Below the pieces are notes generated by a model that did not search any database, was not told where the DNA came from, and was given only the letters and a program-made list of their open reading frames with translations. This document shows, in pieces, positions 27,469 to 39,496 of a stretch of DNA of 64,000 nucleotides (positions within the stretch are counted from its first letter, which is position 1; each line of letters starts with the position of its first letter). Position numbers and translations under genes: made by a program. The stretch lies in the NCBI GenBank assembly GCA_029204045.2, contig CM055071.1, forward strand, positions 24,165,693-24,229,692, in the 5' to 3' direction. Origin of the DNA: Tillandsia leiboldiana (taxonomy: Eukaryota > Streptophyta > Magnoliopsida > Poales > Bromeliaceae).

Positions 27469-28308
27469 TTACTTTTGACTCATTTTCTTTTCCTTTCCTT
27501 TTGTGCAGGATTACGATTTTAGGATTTAGTTTTATACTTACGTTAGCTTAGTTCTCAGGTTTTACATTTTATTGGAACTTTTTACTCTCCTCACATTTCG
27601 TAGTCTTAACTACATTTTGGCTTTGTTTTGTGACAAAAAGGGGGAGAGAGTTAGAGAGAACTTTGAACAATGTTGACTGCATGAAACATCAAGGTAAGTG
27701 AACAATGTTTGATATGAAAACTGGATGAACATCAAGGTAAGTATTACTCCAACTTCCATTCTCAACTTGAGGTTTTTCAGCTGTATGAATGCATGCCTCG
27801 ACTAACTATTTGCTAACTATTTGGGCATGTAATATAACTAACAAGTTGATGTTCACTAACAAGTTTGTGACACTTGGTTTTTGATTGCATAGAAGATATG
27901 TTGGTTCTTAACTCTGATCAATTACATATCTATATATATATAAGTTTGTCACAAACATGTTCATGACATTTGGTTTTTACGTGCAAAGAAGATATGTTGG
28001 TGTTTTTTAACTATGATCAGTTTACATATCTGAATATAAATGTCATGATAAGTATAAATGAGTTTAAACTTCATCTCTGTTTGTGGTTTTTGAATGATAC
28101 AAAATTCTTGAGGTATCTAACGATTTCTTTTGTCAAGAATGATTTCTTTTTGCAGAGAGTACAGATGTCTAAGTCTAGAGTCTGTTTTAGGAGTTTAACT
28201 CATGTATTGTTTTTTGAATCTCCATTGTAAATTTTTGTTGTATGGTGATAGCAACAAAAATATCTTTTTGAATTTTCTTTAGTGGATCTGTGTTTTGTCA
28301 CGAAACCG
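27469..28308 (+). other. SirA noncoding region between third ORF and PPT, with internal purine tract
   Basis: CAAAAAGGGGGAGA lies at 27634-27647, 660 bp before the terminal PPT. Similarity to SirA' resumes at about 27617 (TTTTGGCTTTGTTTTGTG). The stretch 27969-28230 can be read as a short frame but has no recognisable product. Confidence 0.75.
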
Positions 28309-28322
28309 CCAAAGGGGGAGAT
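28309..28322 (+). other. Polypurine tract of SirA
   Basis: CCAAAGGGGGAGAT directly before the 3' LTR. Confidence 0.93.
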
Positions 28323-29658
28323 TGTTACGGAATTTGAGTTGGCGTAGTTTCGTGAAAGTTTCAAGTCGTGAAGATTGAAGGTGAAGAAAGTTGGATCATT
28401 TAACTCAATCTCAAGAAAGAAGAATTCAAAAGGATCAGGTATGTTTAACTAAAGAATTTGTGTGATCCGAATACTTCTTGTAGTGTAGAAACACTTGGAA
28501 GAATCTTTCATTGCATAAAAATCAAAAACTGGACTTGGGACATGTTCAGGATCCGGATCAGGCTGTTCGATCCGGATCCCGAAGGTGGTTCGTTCATACA
28601 TCGTCGCAATCCGGATCGTAGTCTCTTGATCCGGATCCCGAACGTTGAGTTTACCATCTACCTTGAACGATCCGGATCTTGCTTCGCAATCCGGATCCCG
28701 AACGTTGATGTTTGGTGAACTGTATGAACGATCCGGATCGTAGTCACATGATCCGGATCCCGAACCTTCGTTTTTCTGGAATTGGCTGTTTCGTTATGAC
28801 GATCCGGATCTTAGTTATCACGATCCGGATCGCCGTCCGTAAAATTCCAGAAATGGCAGGTTTTTGATTCTTATCTCCTTCCTAGGGTTTCTAACCTATA
28901 AATAGACCCTATGTCTTTCTTTCTAGGGTCAATCCACATAGCCGTCATTTTCATATATCATCTTATACGGCTATAGATCCACATATAGAGAAGAAAGGAA
29001 ATCATTAGAGAATACTCTATGTTTCTTCATCTATATTGATTAGTTTGATTCTAGGTTTTCATACTCACATCTTGAGTTGAATCAAACTAATGAATACTTA
29101 GATGGTATTTCCGATCTATCTTTGATCTAAGTATTCGGCGGATCATCACCACCCAAAAACAACGATTACCCCAAAATCGGCGCGTGGATTCGCGTGTCCT
29201 TGTGGATTCAAGGTTCAATCGCTCTCGTGGATTCGGAGCGAGGCACGTTCGTGGATTCGAAGGGTGCTATTGGGTGAAGACCGTGGATTCGGTCGGACGT
29301 CGTGGATTCGACGTTGGACGCCGTGGATTCGGCGTTGGGCGCAGATCGTGGATTCGAGAAGCGTCTGGAGCGAGCGGAGAAGATCCTCTAGGAGCGTATG
29401 GAAAAGGTTGAGTCGTAAGTGTGTACGGTAAATCACCTTGTACGTGTTTTAATTCTAGTGGATTTCTGCCGTGTTATCGGTCCCGTGGTTTTTTACTCCG
29501 GTGATGGAGTTTTTCACGTAAAAATCTTGCGAGTTATTTTCATTTCCGCATTGGGTTTTTTATCGCAACGATTTTTGAGTGTTTATACGTTTACACCTAT
29601 TCACCCCCCTCTAGGTGTTTCTTCCCCTATTTAGATCCGTATTATTTACGACCCAACA
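28323..29658 (+). repeat. SirA 3' LTR (1336 bp)
   Basis: Same borders as 270-1605. About six substitutions by eye, nearly all transitions. Palindrome array 28550-28831, TATA 28896-28905, hairpins 29180-29365. Confidence 0.97.
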
Positions 29659-29663
29659 CAGTC
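29659..29663. repeat. Target-site duplication of SirA, right copy (CAGTC)
   Basis: Matches 265-269. Confidence 0.95.
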
Positions 29664-32421
29664 CCTCCGTTATAGATTTTGACGCCTCGTTGGAGTAGGC
29701 ATTGTGTATGGAGCGTGGCGCTGCAGTTCCTTTGGATAGGGATCTGCCGCCAGGGGGGAGTTTTGGATATTGGCGCTTGGAGCCGGGTGATGGAGGACAG
29801 ATCGACCGGCAGAGGCATTTCTGATTTCTCCTTCCAGGATAACGGGTTCCCGAGATGCCAGAGATCGGGTGGACCCCGATGGTAGCATCAGCATCTATAT
29901 CAGAGTGGCGCAGCGGTAGCGTGGATTTGTTATCTGCGGAGGACCTTATTCGTCGCCTCAATGTGATCAGAGACGGAAGTAGTGCTCCCTCGTGGATAGT
30001 CCTAATTTTCAGGCAGATTGAGCGACAACCACTTGCTTTGAGCGGATGAATCTGTGCCGCCCGGTTGGAGGGCGCCACGGTAGTGGATCGAGTTGTCGCA
30101 AGTGTGATTTCATCACAGCAGCCGGAGTTAGAACATGTTGCATTCCTGCATGGACTAGAGGCAGAATTATTACCACGTGCACTAGAGGTACAGGTTTTTG
30201 TTGTTGTTGTGCATGTGGAGGAGACTTTGGATCATGTCCAGTGCAGCTGAGACTGCGAGTTACCGACAGACTTATTGGTAATTGTGGCAGTTCGGTATTT
30301 TGACCAGGTGCTTAAGATTGATTGGCACAATGCCACAGGATGTTTGACTGCGGAAAGATAAGACTTTGACCTTCTACGAGGCAGACGAGAGAAGGCCCGG
30401 TTGTTGAGACAGTTAGAACACACACGTTTTTGGCATGACAGTGTGTGAGGTGCTTACGGCGGCACCGGGACTCAAGGATATCTTTGTTGCCCATGAGATC
30501 CCGAGTGTGAATTCACCTTGGTCGTTGGCAATGCCGCCGGTTAGGGAGATAGAGATTGCGTTTGATGTGGTTCGGGGGACCGCGCCACCCTCGACAGCAC
30601 CTCATTGGATATCGTCTGTAGAGCTGAGAGAGCTGATGGCGCAGTTGCAGGATCTGATGGATCGAGGGGTTTGTTTGACCAAGTGCCACGCCGTTGATAT
30701 ACGGCGGTGATGCCACGCCGTTGGTATACGATGGTGATGCCACGTCGTTGATACACGACTGTGAGGGTCCTTTTATGGTTCGGGTGTAGACAGGTCCGGG
30801 TGGTATCTAGGACCTTTTGATGGAGCTATACTCCGGCAGTTATTGTATAATGCGAGTACCTACTCGGAATCAGACAGCCGAGGACTTCGCTTAGATGCCG
30901 TTCGGGACACGGTAAGGGCATTATGAGAGCATGGTGAGGCCAAACGGAATAATTAATGCCCCGTTGTCTTTGAGATTTGAGGAATTGTGTGTTCTAGTTG
31001 TACTTGGACGGATTGGGAGTAGTGTTCCCCGGTGATATTCTGATTTACTCCCAGAGCGACTTGGAGCACGCGAAGCACTTGTGGAAGTGTTAGCATGCCT
31101 GTGTGGATGAAGTTGTATGCCAAGTTATTACGGTACAAGTTTTAGCTCCAAGTGCATGACTTCTTGTATCACCTTATTCTAGCCGTTGGAGCGGCGATGG
31201 TACCCGACCAAATGGATGTTATTCGAGTTTGATAGAGACCAACATTTATCCTTGAGGTGAGGTGCTTCTTAGACTTGGCAGTGCCGGGAGAGCATGGCCA
31301 ATGGATAATGAGACTGATGCCAGCGCCAATGGTAGTGTTTCCAGTGTTGAGAGATGGATTTGTGTGTTTTGGTGATGCCTCCCATTGTGGCTGTAGAGTT
31401 ACCGTGGGTTGATTTTTGGTCCACACTTCATTAGTCCAACCTTATGAGTGTTGTGGCAGGACGAACCGCTGTTTTGCAGGCAGCTTGGACCCCACGGTTG
31501 AGCCTTTCAGTACGCCTTTTACTTCCAGCTTTGATTGATATACCTGGGTGTAGGCCATGCCTGCTTGGCTATCAGTCCTGATTACTCAACAATTATGTTC
31601 TATACTATATGGTAGATAAGATTTCAGCTTTAGTTTACAGTTTCTACCATGCGGCATCAGTGGAGGCTACAGCTTTCAGCATCTTGAATGGGATTTACAC
31701 GGATTGTCATTGCTGGTTCGGATTTTTGATCGCGAGTTTGGGCATCAGCATTATGATCGCCTTCCGAGCCAATTTTCAGTCCCGTTCACCGACGGTTTGG
31801 CCCCCGTCAGGGTGTCCTTTATTAGTTGAGAGATCGACTTCGACCCGTGGGTCCGTTGGGGTTATGTTGGCATGTTGAGTGACAAACTGTGGCATGAGAT
31901 TGTGTCTCTTGAGGATCCCTTTTGAGGGTAGCCCGCGGTTGAGTAGTCCACTAGGGTGATTTTGGATCGGGAAGTAACTGAGTGAAGACCCCAGCTTATT
32001 GGATTCTTTTCCTTATTGGATGAATGTGTGGGTACGCTTCGGGTCGCCTTGTTGAGATTGGCACCAGGATGTGGTTTGGTGCGTGTTGCGCTGGTGGTTA
32101 TTTTGTTTCCCCCAGCTTTTGATGGAGCCCCTGTATTGTTTCACGTCTCAGCTCAAGAGTGTTTTGCTTTTGGATCCCTCGCTCGTGATTGACTTGCCCC
32201 TTTGAGATCTGTGATTGTTGGAGTACGAGGGACGCCCGTTGTGATTTCTGGCTCGAGGGATGAGAGAATTGCACATCGGGCCATGCCGTACTTATTGTTG
32301 TTGTTATTGGGAAGTGATCACGGGGAGTGAGTGGTGTTTCGGGAGCTGGAGCATGGTATTTGTGACTCCTGGTGGATTTGAGCTAGTTTCGAGGACGAAA
32401 CATTCTTTTAGTGGGGGCGGA
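29664..32421 (+). pseudogene. G3 decayed gypsy gag-pol, ending in a purine tract
   Basis: Continuation of the sequence cut at 264. No long frame, but homology to the G1 pol is visible: 30450-30670 parallels G1 56737-56960 (protease/RT border: C-T-A-C/T-T-A-C-G-G-C-G-G-C-A then G-C-C-G-C-C-G); 30990-31090 parallels the RT catalytic region; 31716-31760 parallels integrase; 32260-32400 parallels the pol end. Large parts are missing or scrambled. It ends in AGTGGGGGCGGA (32410-32421), the polypurine tract of the LTR that follows. Confidence 0.78.
30687..30757 (-). repeat. Short 27-bp minisatellite in G3 pol (about 3 units)
   Basis: GATGCCACGCCGTTG-type units recur every 27 bp. They are the same repeat, in opposite orientation, as the larger array at 41447-41770 in G4. 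Confidence 0.75.
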
Positions 32422-35400
32422 TGTGAAGACCCGAAATTCCCACTTATGGAGCACTATTGCCTCTATAGCTTCTGGAGGCCTGTGTGGCTCGTCGGCGGGG
32501 TTTGTGCACAATTTGGACGCAAGTCATGGACTTCGGGCTTAAATGGATCACGTGGGTTATCAGATGGCCCCGTCGAATGCTTGGAAGTGGTTTTGCGCGC
32601 AATGGATATTAAAATTGGACTCAGTGTGAGGCTTGGACCAAGGAACACCTTTCCGGATGCCTTCGGCAATTTTTAGAGTTGGAATTTGGCAAAATGGACT
32701 TCGGATTTGGATTCAGCGCGCGAAAACGATGAAATTGGACTATTCACTTGTATTTTTCGGAGCCCGGATGACGCGCGCAATTTTTGAGGCTTCTTGGTAC
32801 TGTTCCGGCACCGGCGGGCAGCGGCGGAGCGCGGCAGGGCAGGCGCGGGCAGGTGCGCGGTCAACCGCGGGGGGCGTGCACCGGGCGCGGGCCACGTGGC
32901 GGATCCCGGTTGGGCCGGCGCAGGGGGCGCGGTCCACGGGAAGAGCGCGGTGTACGGTGGACCGAAGGGTGACACGTGGCGGCGTGTGGTTGGTGCGGTG
33001 TAGCACGCTCGGTCAACGGAGCTGGCTGGGGAGCGCCTCGGGAAGCGTGCATGCAGAGGTGCAGGCGGCGGGCGCAGGGCGCACGTGGCCGCGTTGACGC
33101 GCTGTTCCCGCTCGTGGGCGGCCACGTGTCGGCGTCTGGGGGCGCCACGTGTCGTGTTGTGAGTGGCGGGCGTTGCTGTCGCCTGTTTGGCGGGCGACGT
33201 GGAGGCCCAGGGGAGATTCGTGCTGCTACAGTGCGCGCCGAGAGGAGATTCGGGCTGCTACAGTACGCGCCCGAAAGTCCCTTGCGCCTGTAAATCGGGA
33301 CACATCCGGTATTTTGTGATTTGTTTTTGGAGCCTATAAAAGCGATCCGAGCTTCCTTCTTTCCCCTTTTTTCGGCATTTCCGAGCCTCCTCTCGCCATG
33401 GCGCCCTCAGCAAAGATGATCCCCGAGCTATGCTACATCCATCTGCAAAGTTTTGAGATTTTTGGTGGCACGCTTATCGAGGTTCCCATTTTTACGGCGC
33501 GGCGCGACGCTCGTCCATTTGGGTTCCCCTTCATCGCGTTTCGGTGCGCGAGCTCCCCCGGCCTACTCCGACCACCTTTTCGAGCGATTTCTTCGCCTCT
33601 GGATCCGCGACGGACAGATCTACGATCTAGGTATTTTCATCTTTCCCTCAATTTGCACTTTTCGAGGTGTTTGTTTGAGCTCACTGTGAACCCATTTCTG
33701 TGATGGAGATTTGGACAGCGGCGTGGTTTTTCGGCGATATCTCCGCAACCGGGCATCGTATGGAGACATGTTTGTACACTTTTTTCATCTACTCGGTGCG
33801 ATGATTGTCACAATATTTTTATTAGATTTTTCTAAGGCTTACCCGAAGGTATATTTTTCGCCCTTTATCTGTGCAAGGAAATACAGATGTGTGGTTGTAT
33901 GTTTGTGAGCGCCCTGTATTGAGGAATTTGTAACTCGGCCTACGGGACTCGGAATTTGACGTGCAGGTACTCGTTTCGAAGGGATCGATGTGAGGAACGC
34001 GACAGTAATTTTGTTGGATTTTTCAGAATCCGTTCTGCAGGGGTGTTTACAAGTGTTGCTGGACCCGATGGATCCGTAGGCTTTGATTTCGGGGTACTCT
34101 TAGTTGTTTGGAGCCAAGGTGTTCGCGACATGTACCGAGGGTGCAATTTTGGCAGATTTTGGATCGTGAGCGTCTGCACACTTCACCGACTTCAGGTTTG
34201 CCTTGGTTTAAGCACTTCAGGTGGGTAAACTTAGTAATGGTAACTGTTTAAGAGTTATATGCATATTATGCCTTATGGGAGGTGTATTAGTGGATGTTCA
34301 TGTATGGTTTGGATAAGTGCACTTGTGGGGATGACACCCCTCTATGACTGATAGCAGGCGTATTTGATGTACAACCGGTATGAGCGAGAGGTAAGCAAGG
34401 AATAGCCTGCTTGGGAGAGTGTGGCATACCATAGTAGGAATATTTTAGCATGCTTTGCTAATATATGTTTCACCCGCTTCTATCGTTTTTGAGGACAAAA
34501 GCATGCTTGTATTGTCATGTAGTTAGGCCATCTTTTACTGCTGCACTACTTATTGGAACTTGACTTAGGAGAAACCATGCTTTTCCTTTTCTCCTTCTTT
34601 GTTAGTCAGGTGGTCAGTGCTTCTCGAGTTCGAGCAGGGGTCTGGGTAGTGTAGTCGGGACTTGGTGTCTGGGACAGGTTGGATTAGTTGTGGGGCTTTG
34701 CGGCAACCGCGGATATTGGGCGGTTGACCGGATATATATTTAAGCACTAGATTGGGTATCTGATTTCTCTAGTGGACAGAGTTTCCCACTATTGAGTACT
34801 TTTGCATCTGATTGAGGACCGAGGCTTTCATTAGTGGATGGAGTTTTCAACTTATCGTTATTTGCATCCGATTGAGGGCGGGTCTTTCTTTAGTGGACAG
34901 AGTTTTCCACTTTGATCATAGTCATGAGCTAGTCCTGCTATTTAGAGATACTTGCGATATTGATGACAGAGATACTTTACTCGTGTGGGTCGCTCCCCTC
35001 GAGTGCCACTCCGGAGTAGGCTTTAGACCGTGTTGGGTTCCGGTCAGACCGTGTTGGGTTCCGGTCATTTGGACAGTGGAGATACTGAGTTCGTGAGATT
35101 GATGACAGAGCTGGCAGTACCGGGTTTTATACCGGTTCATTTGATTGGGTTTATTTCGGTCAGATACTTTTATTGTTGCACTCGTGTCAGGGGGACCGAG
35201 TGGAGTCTAGTAGCCGTGTTTAGACCAGTGCTAGTGTGTGTGGGAACCGTCTGGGGATCGACGGTTGTCCCAAGGTCATTGTGAGTGGTTGACCGTTGTG
35301 CGAGAGGCTTAGTGATCTTGAGTTTATCCGTTCTGAGAGAGAGCGTGGATTTTGACTATAGCCTACATGAGCCACTACTCGATAGCGAGTTAGTCCGTTT

Positions 35401-36226
35401 GGACGCCCTACGTAATTCCTGCCCGTCATCGGGAGGTGGTCGTAGGTGGGGTGCAGGTTTGACTGGACCAGATGTGGCAGTCAGCTCGATTGGGTCGATT
35501 GTGCACTTCATGTGCTAGTGGTTGCGTACCATTCTTTGATTCTCCCCTCTTGAGCATTTAGATGGAGGCTTGGTAGCTGTTAGGCGACATCAGCATTCTG
35601 TTCAGTTCCCACTTCTTTGGGTATTTTTATGTCTCTTGAGGTCTTGGTGGGCAGACCGTCGGGTCTGGCGGTGGTACCCACTAAGAACTCCCTTTTTGGT
35701 GTAGTTCTCACACCCTTTGGGGGTTTTCCCCCTTCTTTTTCCTTCCTCCCCTTTGTTTTGCAGAGTCTTAGCGGGTGTTGCTGATTCTGCGGTTGTTGAT
35801 CGAGGCGAGGGAGTCGCGAGCTAGATCCCTACCCGTCGTTGGAGAGTAGCGGTACCCCTTCTGAGGAGATCGTCTGTAGATTAGCTATTTTACTTTCCTC
35901 TTTTGAGAGACTGATGTAGTGAGGATTTTATTTGTATTGAGAGCCTGTACACTGATGTATTTATTGGAGATACCTCCCTGTTGAGCTTTGAGTGTTGTAT
36001 CTGAGGATATTGTACGATTATCATTTTTGGGAGGTGGACATTGTTGTATTATTTTTCAGTTGTACAGTGATTGATTTTAGTCTTACAGCAGATTTTTATT
36101 TATAGCTCTGATATCTGTTAGCTGTAGTACTTTTCTTACAGGTAGGAACCTTCGCTTATGCAGGTTGGCATAGGTGGCGGATCTGTTGGCGAGCCCGGGT
36201 TGCAGTTTCGACCCCGGGGCGTGACA
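32422..36226 (+). repeat. G3 LTR, complete (about 3.8 kb)
   Basis: Begins TGTGAAGACCCG after the purine tract, ends GGGGCGTGACA before a primer site. GC-rich U3 (32810-33150) with several CACGTGGC/CCACGTGTC boxes, TATA box CTATAAAAG at 33334-33342, AT-richer remainder. A candidate donor (CTAG|GTATTT, 33631) and acceptor (TTTTGCAG|AGTC, 35763) match those in G1. A 20-bp tandem duplication lies at about 35024-35065. No gene is credited to the open GC-rich frames here. Confidence 0.88.
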
Positions 36227-36234
36227 AATTATAG

Positions 36235-36246
36235 TGGTATCAGAGC
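36235..36246 (+). other. Primer binding site of G3
   Basis: TGGTATCAGAGC, perfect initiator Met-tRNA type, eight bases after the LTR. Confidence 0.9.
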
Positions 36247-37341
36247 CTAGGTTGTAGGTCATGGTGGACTTAGAAACCCTAGGCTTATGGTTTGACCCTT
36301 GGTTGACTTCGTGAGAGTCGTGATTTTTAGCGAGAGTCCTGATTGAGTTTTATATCTCTCCCAAGGGACGGGAAGAGAGATTGGCATGTTTATTCTCCTA
36401 AGTGATTATGTTGGCTGCAGACAATGTAATGCTGTGGAACGGGTAACATGCTTTAGACTTTCGCTGGATTGGGTCGAGCGTTGTTTTGTGTTGTTTTGTG
36501 GTTTCGTCGTGGCGAGCGGTGTCTCCCCGACGCTGGGTTTTGACCCATGTGCATCCTGTCATAGCAGTTGAGCTTGACCAGTTGGTTTTGGGCCGGATAC
36601 CCGGATAGAGGTTAGAGAACTCCGGACCCAGATGACAGGATTGTCAGAGGCTTATCAGCGACAGAGTGAGCATCTGGTCTTGGTGACACAGTTATCGGAG
36701 CACTGAGTTGCCCCCTCTGTGCCAATGTTTAGTGTCGAGGCACCGAGGCAGGGTGGATAGTTGACGGCAGAGGAGCTGTGGGACATGATCGATCTATTGA
36801 GCCAGATTTGGCAGATGATCGACCCCGACTCGTAAGATTGAGTTTGGAGCCTTTGGAGGCAGAGTCGTGGTTGGTGGTGATGGAGAGATCAATTGAGAGC
36901 CTCCCTGTGCTGGAGAGTTTTTGGCAGTTGTTGAACTGCGCGCTCAAGGTTCGAGGGACGAGGCACATAGGATTTGTGGCTGGGAGTGGATTGCGCCAGG
37001 ATACCTTTCAGTTCATTCAGTCCCTCCGTTATAGATTTTGACGCCTCGTTGGAGTAGGCATTGTGTATGGAGCGTGGCGCTGCAGTTCCTTTGGATAGGG
37101 ATCTGCCGCCAGGGGGGAGTTTTGGATATTGGCGCTTGGAGCCGGGTGATGGAGGACAGATCGACCGGCAGAGGCATTTCTGATTTCTCCTTCCAGGATA
37201 ACGGGTTCCTGAGATGCCAGAGATCGGGTGGACCCCGATGGTAGCATCAGCATCTATATCAGAGTGGCGCAGCGGTAGCGTGGATTTGTTATCTGCGGAG
37301 GACCTTATTCGTCGCCTCAATGTGATCAGAGACGGAAGTTC
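36247..37341 (+). pseudogene. G3 second internal copy: leader and decayed gag start, truncated
   Basis: The leader (TTATGTTGGCTGCAGACAA near 36406) matches the G1 leader. A decayed gag start lies near 36515 (TCTCCCCGACGCTGG). 36752-37338 repeats 1-269 plus 29664-29975 at about 98-99%. At 37338-37342 the sequence jumps from GACGGAAGT to the 3' part of the LTR, a deletion junction. Confidence 0.82.
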
Positions 37342-37876
37342 ATTTTTGGTGTAGTTCTCACACCCTTTGGGGGTTTTCCCCCTTCTTTTTCCTTACTCTC
37401 CTTTGTTTTGCAGAGTCTTAGCGGGTGTTGCTGATTCTGCGGTTGTTGATCGAGGCGAGGGAGTCACGAGCTAGATCCCTACCCGTCGTTGGAGAGTAGC
37501 GGTACCCCTTCTGTGGAGATCGTCTGTTGATTAGCTATTTTACTTTCCTCTTTTGAGAGACTGATGTAGTGAGGATTTTATTTGTATTGAGAGCCTGTAA
37601 ACTGATGTATTTATTGGAGATACCTCCCTGTTGAGCTTTGAGTGTTGTATCTGAGGATATTGTACGATTATCATTTTTGGGAGGTGGACATTGTTGTATT
37701 ATTTTTCAGTTGTACAGTGATTGATTTTAGTCTTACAGCAGATTTTTATTTATAGCTCTGATATCTGTTAGCTGTAGTACTTTTCTTGCAGGTAGGACGC
37801 TTCGCTTATGCAGGTTGGCATAGGTGGCGGATCTGTTGGCGAGCTCGGGTCGCAGTTTCGACCCCGTGGCGTGACA
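37342..37876 (+). repeat. G3 LTR, 3' terminal part only
   Basis: Matches 35690-36226 with few changes and ends GTGGCGTGACA. The layout internal-LTR-internal-partial LTR is what unequal recombination between LTRs leaves. Confidence 0.88.
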
Positions 37877-37881
37877 ACTGG
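37877..37881. repeat. Inferred right target-site duplication of G3 (ACTGG)
   Basis: First five bases after the G3 end. The joined sequence GCAACTGGAGCAC is seen uninterrupted at about 44662-44674. The left copy would be outside the window. Confidence 0.6.
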
Positions 37882-39254
37882 AGCACAGGAATAGGAGTAG
37901 AATTCCCTGGGGAAAAAGACACCACGACGGGTGTGAGAACTACTTCCCACAGTAGTTCACAGTGGGTGCCATCAACAAGCCCAACGGTCTGCCCACTAAG
38001 TCTACTAGAGGCAAAAGATAACAGTGCAATGAAATCTGAACAAGAAAAGCTGGAGCTACTCTACAGCTACCATGCCTCTATCTAGATGCTCAAAAAGTGG
38101 AACAGATGAAAGTAAACGTGACCACTCGCACCCAAGGTGCTCAATCGACCCAATCGAACTGACTGCCTCATAGGGTCCAGTCAAGCCTGCGCCTGTCGAC
38201 TAGGAGCGCACCTGCCCACTACCACACATCCACATGAGGACGGGATTTACGTGGGGCGTCCTGTCCGACTAACACACCCCTCGCGCAAAACTGCCTCAAC
38301 AGGCCCATCGTTGCATCCACTGCAGAAAACTGCCTCAACAGGCCAACCATCGTATCCACAGCGGCATCTCAGGGGGCGCGACTCCAACTGAGGAAAATGG
38401 CGCGGCATAGAGTATCAAACATTGGCATATGCAGGCTATAGTCAAAATCCACGCTCACTCTCAGAACGGTAGGACTCAAGATCCCCAAATATCTCGCACA
38501 ACAGTCGGAGCACTCTCCACGACTCAGCTGATCAGCTCACACGAAACACGAGACACTAGCCTCTCCAACAGCTCGCAGCACAAGCACACTGGCTGGAAGT
38601 ACTCCACAGCCAGGAACGACCCACAACTCAGGCTAACAATACTGGTCGGACAACACTCAACAACCTGGGGCCACCGTCAACCCCAATGGTTCCCAACAAC
38701 ACTGACCGGAAGATACTCGACGGCCCGGGACTACCGTCTGCTCAACGGCTCCCCCCCACGACAGCACAACAGGGAAACAAGACCTCTCGGGACTACCGTT
38801 TACCCAAACGGCTCCCGGCACAGATAAGCGACCCACTACAACTACCAGACTCCACTCTGCTCCCAAGCACGAGTGCAAATGCATCCCACACTAAAAGAAA
38901 CTCCCGACCTCTCGGCCCACTACCCGGGCGAGGATAACACTATGTCCAGGAATAGAAAACAGTGTGGGTGTCTAAACATAAATAACCCTAGCCCAAGTAA
39001 GGGTTTTCTACTGGTCTGGTTACACATGCAACATATGACGGGGGTGCTAGGTCAAGTTCCAAGATAATTATATTAACAGATGATAAAAGGAATAACAATC
39101 CCTACAATCTAGCATGCTACACAAGAAAATAAACTATCATGCATAGTCCTACATCAGTAGAATTACTGTACAGTCCATAAAACTTGGAGATAAGACCACC
39201 CACCTCGATTTGCCACCAATTGCTCATAGACACTTACAATTGGCCTCCACGCGA

Positions 39255-39496
39255 TCTGCATGCAAAACGATGCCCGCTGCCGGAGTCCGCACGCAAAACG
39301 GAGCACGATGCAGAAACCCGCACGCAAAACGGAGTCGGCACGCAAAACGGTGCACGCCACCGAAGTTCGCACGCAAAACGGAGCACGGTTCCGAAACCCG
39401 CGCGCAAAACGGAGTCCGCACGCAAAACGGTGCACGTCACCGGAGTCCGCACGCAAAACGGAGCACGGCGTCGGGGTCCGCACGCAAAACGGAGCA
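39255..39496 (-). repeat. Minisatellite in G4 LTR, core GCACGCAAAACGG
   Basis: About eleven copies of GCACGCAAAACGG or one-base variants, spaced 18-27 bp, with alternating GAGCAC, GTGCACG and AGTC linkers. Present once in the window. Confidence 0.85.

Larger units (their letters stand above)
270..29658 (+). mobile_element. SirA: Sirevirus-type Ty1/copia retrotransposon, host of SirA' and SirB
   Basis: Order on the plus strand: LTR (270-1605), Met-tRNA primer site, gag, [SirA' insertion 3430-21026], remainder of gag-pol (PR-IN-RT-RH), about 1.6 kb noncoding, internal promoter-like block, third ORF, noncoding, polypurine tract, LTR (28323-29658). The IN-before-RT order is diagnostic of copia. 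A long gag with coiled coil and two CCHC knuckles, a third ORF after pol and repeated GGGGGAG tracts fit the Sirevirus lineage. Without SirA' the element would be about 11.8 kb. The LTRs differ by about six bases by eye. Every coding frame is open apart from the insertion, so SirA was intact until very recently. Confidence 0.93.

Noticed and set aside
32633..33293. Several overlapping frames in GC-rich DNA, also at 39600-40440, 47232-48129, 51358-52080 and 59985-60855
   Set aside because: GC-rich U3 regions of gypsy LTRs lack stops by composition; frames are not conserved between LTR copies.
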